In this document: positions 6,103 to 7,841 of the stretch, one piece after another
Numbering within the stretch: position 1 is the stretch's first letter
How the letters are laid out: each line of letters begins with the position of its first letter
Assembly: GCA_019414545.1 (NCBI GenBank)
Contig: DXLV01000003.1
Coordinates: forward strand, 62,558 to 70,398
Direction of reading: 5' to 3'
DNA: 7,841 nucleotides
Source: Collinsella sp.
GTDB taxonomy: Bacteria; Actinomycetota; Coriobacteriia; Coriobacteriales; Coriobacteriaceae
The notes under the pieces: model-generated
What the model saw: only the letters and a program-made list of their open reading frames with translations
Told to the model about the DNA's origin: nothing
The model's database searches: none
Translations under genes and position numbers: made by a program

Positions 6103-6984
6103 ATGATGTTGGCGGAGAAGGCCGAATTCCCGGTGAAAATGATGGCCCGCGTGCTCGGCGTGAGCCGATCGGGCTTCTACTCGTGGCTCTCCAACGGCTG
6201 CCCGCGAGAAGACTGGTCGGCCGAGCGCGAGGCGGTCCGGCGCGTGTGGCTGGAGTCGGACCGCAGGTTCGGCTTCCGGTTCGTGAAATGCTTCTTGCCC
6301 GGCGAGTTCTCCGGATTGACCCTGTACAGGGTGCGCAAGCTGATGCGCGAGCTGGGAATACGCGGCTGCACGCCCAACGCCAGGAAGCGCACCACCATCC
6401 CCGACCCGAAGGCCAGGCCCCGGCCCGACCTGGTGCGCCGCGACTTCACCAGTCCCGTTCCAACCTACAAGCTCGTGGGCGACATCACCTACCTGCGCAC
6501 CGGCGAGGGATGGCTGTACCTGTCGACGGTCATCGACCTCAACACCCGCATGGTGGTGGGCTGGTCGCTCTCCGAGCGCATGACCGCCGACATCGTGGTT
6601 TCGGCGCTGGCGTCGGCCAAATCGCGCGGCTACGTGGCCGGCAACGCGATATTCCACGCCGACCGCGGCGCCCAGTACACCAGCAGGCTTCTGGCCGAAT
6701 GGGCGCGCGACAACGACGTGCGGCTGTCCTGCAGCCGCACCGGCAACTGCCACGACAACGCGGTGGCCGAGTCGTTCCTCGCCACGCTGAAGAACGAGAT
6801 GTACTACAGGCGCAGCTTCCCGACCAGGGATTCCGCCAAGCACGCGGTGGTCGAGTTCATCGAGGCGTACTACAACCGCCGAAGGCCCCGCTCGACGATC
6901 GGCTACAAGGTGCCGGCCGAGGCCATGGCGGCCTTCTTCGAGAGAACCGAGCCCAAGCCCGAGGCCATGCCTATGGCCGCTTGA
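6103..6984 (+). CDS. IS3-family transposase OrfB (DDE integrase domain), probably expressed as an OrfAB fusion
   Basis: Counted from the first methionine (6103) it is 293 residues; the frame is open upstream through orfA in the -1 phase, so the working protein is probably a frameshift fusion. No Shine-Dalgarno precedes 6103. An N-terminal helix-turn-helix-like region (VKMMARVLGVSRSGFYSWL, about 9-27) is followed by the HTH_21-like linker and an rve catalytic core. The acidic triad is D127 (VGDITYL), D187 (FHADRGAQYTS) and E223 (DNAVAESF), with 35 residues between the last two, the D,D(35)E spacing of IS3 transposases. The C-terminal YYNRRRPRSTIGYKVP matches the family ending. All parts look intact and the stop at 6984 lies just before the right inverted repeat. 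Confidence 0.94.
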   Translation: MMLAEKAEFPVKMMARVLGVSRSGFYSWLSNGCPREDWSAEREAVRRVWLESDRRFGFRFVKCFLPGEFSGLTLYRVRKLMRELGIRGCTPNARKRTTIPDPKARPRPDLVRRDFTSPVPTYKLVGDITYLRTGEGWLYLSTVIDLNTRMVVGWSLSERMTADIVVSALASAKSRGYVAGNAIFHADRGAQYTSRLLAEWARDNDVRLSCSRTGNCHDNAVAESFLATLKNEMYYRRSFPTRDSAKHAVVEFIEAYYNRRRPRSTIGYKVPAEAMAAFFERTEPKPEAMPMAA

Positions 6985-6986
6985 TT

Positions 6987-7023
6987 CCTCGAGCTTGTGT
7001 GTCCGAAATCTTGACACAGGTCA
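6987..7023 (-). repeat. Right terminal inverted repeat of the IS3-family element
   Basis: Read on the minus strand it begins TGACCTGTGTC and carries TTTCGGACAC, matching the left end at 29 of 37 positions. It abuts the remnant of a second IS3-family element at 7024. Confidence 0.9.
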
Positions 7024-7418
7024 GAAGGCCTCGATGCCAGCGCTGCGCCGATATGGGGCAGCGGCCCCCCGTTGGCCGCCATGGCCCTGACTTCCGAGCG
7101 TATGCTGGCGCCGCTCGTCTTAAGACGTCGACCTCCATCCGGAGCCTGCGGTTCTCGCGCTCGAGCTCCAGGATCCGGTTCTGCTCGGGCGTGCGGTTGT
7201 CCGCGGCGCGCGGCGAGCCGGTCTCGTTTATCGACTTGACCCGCCTCTCCACGGTGCTCTTGTCGAGGTCGCACTCGTCCATGGCCTCGCGCCTGGGCTT
7301 TCCGGCGTTGTGGAGATCGACTATCTTCCTCTTGAACTCGTCGGTGAAATGCCTCGGTCTGGGGCCGGTCGAGGCCGAGCCCCCGGTCCGGCTGGGGTAG
7401 CATGTCGCTGCGGACCAT
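7024..7418 (-). pseudogene. Frameshifted remnant of a second, different IS3-family transposase (orfA plus first codons of orfB)
   Basis: On the minus strand an ATG at 7418 with GAGAGGAA upstream opens a frame (MVRSDMLPQPDRG) that leaves phase at a G5 run (7384..7380). Skipping one G restores SASTGPRPRHFTDEFKRK and the typical orfA body: HFTDEFKRKIVDLHNAGK, STVERRVKSINETGS, and the coiled coil RILELERENRRLRMEVDVLRR. After ARKS the orfB start VRAMAANGG is in another frame, and a G6 run (7070..7065) must lose a G to continue as RCPISAQ, the usual IS3-family RYPISAQ motif. A further G seems missing in the following ten codons. The remnant is then cut at 7023 by the intact IS. No catalytic core remains. 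It is not closely related to the intact element, since the orfA sequences differ clearly. Confidence 0.82.
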
Positions 7419-7439
7419 TGTCTTTCCTCTCGTTGAATA

Positions 7440-7463
7440 TCTAGGCGCTGACGATTCTAGGCG
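7440..7463. repeat. Short direct repeat TCTAGGCG, two copies
   Basis: Eight bases repeated at 7440..7447 and 7456..7463, sixteen bases start to start. It lies upstream of the IS remnant start and may be part of the old element's end or chance. No inverted-repeat terminus of the remnant could be recognised here. Confidence 0.3.
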
Positions 7464-7505
7464 ATGGCCCTCTCTTGCTTCTTACACCTCGATTGTGCTC
7501 GCTAC

Positions 7506-7548
7506 CCCCAGCGGGCCCGGATCGAGCGATTCGGGCCCGCTTTTGGGG
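7506..7548 (+). terminator. Strong rho-independent terminator without an upstream gene
   Basis: A perfect 10-bp GC-rich stem (AGCGGGCCCG at 7510..7519 with 7532..7541) around a 12-base loop is followed by TTTT on the plus strand. Outer CCCC (7506..7509) and GGGG (7545..7548) could add pairs past a bulge. On the minus strand no T run follows. No plus-strand gene lies within the preceding 500 bases, only the antisense of the IS remnant, so the gene it once served seems to be gone. Confidence 0.75.
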
Positions 7549-7562
7549 CCTGCCGGAAACCC

Positions 7563-7773
7563 GGTGGTCAAAAAGGGCCAAATATGAGTACTGTTACCAG
7601 TTTGGTGGCAGCCAAATGGCCTCAAAAATCGGTGCCAGAGGCCAAAAGTGCATCGATTTTCGTTCTTCAGAGTCGTGATCGGGCTCCAAACAAGGCGATT
7701 TTGCTGCTCTGGACCGGAAAATCGCTGCTACTAATTTGGTGACAGTACTCATATTTGGCCTTTTTTGACCACC
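7563..7773. repeat. 211-bp imperfect palindromic element (MITE- or REP-like)
   Basis: The left arm (about 7563..7609) and the reverse complement of the right arm (about 7727..7773) share GGTGGTCAAAAA, GGCCAAATATGAGTACTGT and ACCA, with six differences over about 47 bases. Inside are smaller hairpins: GGCCTC/GAGGCC (7618..7623 with 7638..7643) and GCGATTTT/AAAATCGC (7695..7702 with 7718..7725). The two inner halves also resemble each other weakly, so the whole unit is a decayed palindrome. It encodes no transposase. No target duplication flanks it. Short reading frames in both arms (beginning MSTVT) are by-products of the repeat. The region 7774..7841 holds nothing I recognise. Confidence 0.75.
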
Positions 7774-7841
7774 GCTCCTTGGTCCAGGACAATGCGGGCC
7801 GCTCGAATCTTGGGGCGGGTCCATTTTCGACTATCCTCAGC

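Larger units (their letters stand above)
5719..7023 (+). mobile_element. IS3-family insertion sequence, apparently complete, 1305 bp
   Basis: The element is bounded by imperfect terminal inverted repeats of 37 bp (5719..5755 and 6987..7023) matching at 29 positions. Both begin TGACCTGT and share an internal block TTTCGGACAC. Between them lie orfA and orfB of an IS3-type transposase in the -1 arrangement. The two outermost flanking bases (TC on the left, GA on the right) also pair, so the true end could be two bases further out. The bases beyond the ends, TTGTC on the left and GAAGG on the right, are not direct repeats, so there is no target-site duplication. The length and coding content look intact. 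Confidence 0.9.

Noticed and set aside
5857..7017. A 386-codon minus-strand frame through the insertion sequence
   Set aside because: It is antisense to orfA and orfB; the plus strand carries the HTH and DDE residues in order.
6093..7400. A 435-codon plus-strand frame crossing from the IS into the IS remnant
   Set aside because: It overlaps orfB in another phase and crosses an element boundary; it shows arginine- and proline-rich shadow composition only.
7594..7824. Short frames in the right-hand repeat, including a 76-codon minus-strand one
   Set aside because: Both arms give the same MSTVT-type peptide because of the inverted repeat; this is structure of the repeat, not a gene.
1..7841. 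CRISPR arrays, tRNA or rRNA genes
   Set aside because: No regularly spaced repeats and no cloverleaf or ribosomal RNA signatures were seen on either strand.

Overview
The window looks like chromosomal DNA of a high-GC anaerobic actinobacterium. Coriobacteriia, probably Collinsella or a close relative, is my inference from base composition, the style of the GHKL kinase and IS3-family orfA, and the gene mix. No ribosomal RNA or other taxonomic marker is present to confirm it.

Positions 2 to about 2640, minus strand, form a nickel and hydrogenase-maturation unit. Transcription order is a small histidine-bearing helical protein (unknown function), nikR (nickel-responsive ribbon-helix-helix repressor), then hypF (carbamoyltransferase that starts synthesis of the NiFe-hydrogenase cyanide ligand), which runs off the left edge. 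The first two genes are one base apart, and nikR to hypF is 42 bases. Upstream on the same strand, behind its own terminator, is thioredoxin trxA (3169..2849). It is divergent from a 191-residue plus-strand gene (3306..3881) that resembles a degenerate uracil-DNA glycosylase-fold protein without the usual catalytic motifs.

From 3900 on the DNA appears rearranged. A minus-strand GHKL ATPase fragment (4427..3900) begins exactly at the H-box of an AgrC-type sensor kinase and lacks everything upstream. A plus-strand membrane protein with two predicted PH-like soluble domains follows (4615..5721), and its stop codon is the first three bases of an insertion sequence. That element is an intact-looking IS3-family copy of 1305 bp (5719..7023) with orfA, a -1 frame orfB with a D,D(35)E triad, and 37-bp terminal inverted repeats matching at 29 positions. 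Its right end abuts an older, opposite-facing, frameshifted IS3-family orfA/orfB remnant (7024..7418). The rest of that remnant is absent from the other side, and there is no target-site duplication, so this is a deletion or recombination junction rather than a simple insertion.

The right end (7419..7841) has no credible gene. It carries a strong plus-strand terminator with no gene in front of it, and a 211-bp imperfect palindrome (7563..7773) with inverted arms of about 47 bp that looks like a MITE or REP-type repeat. The left half is thus ordinary metal and redox housekeeping, and the right half is a zone of mobile-element turnover with gene remnants.
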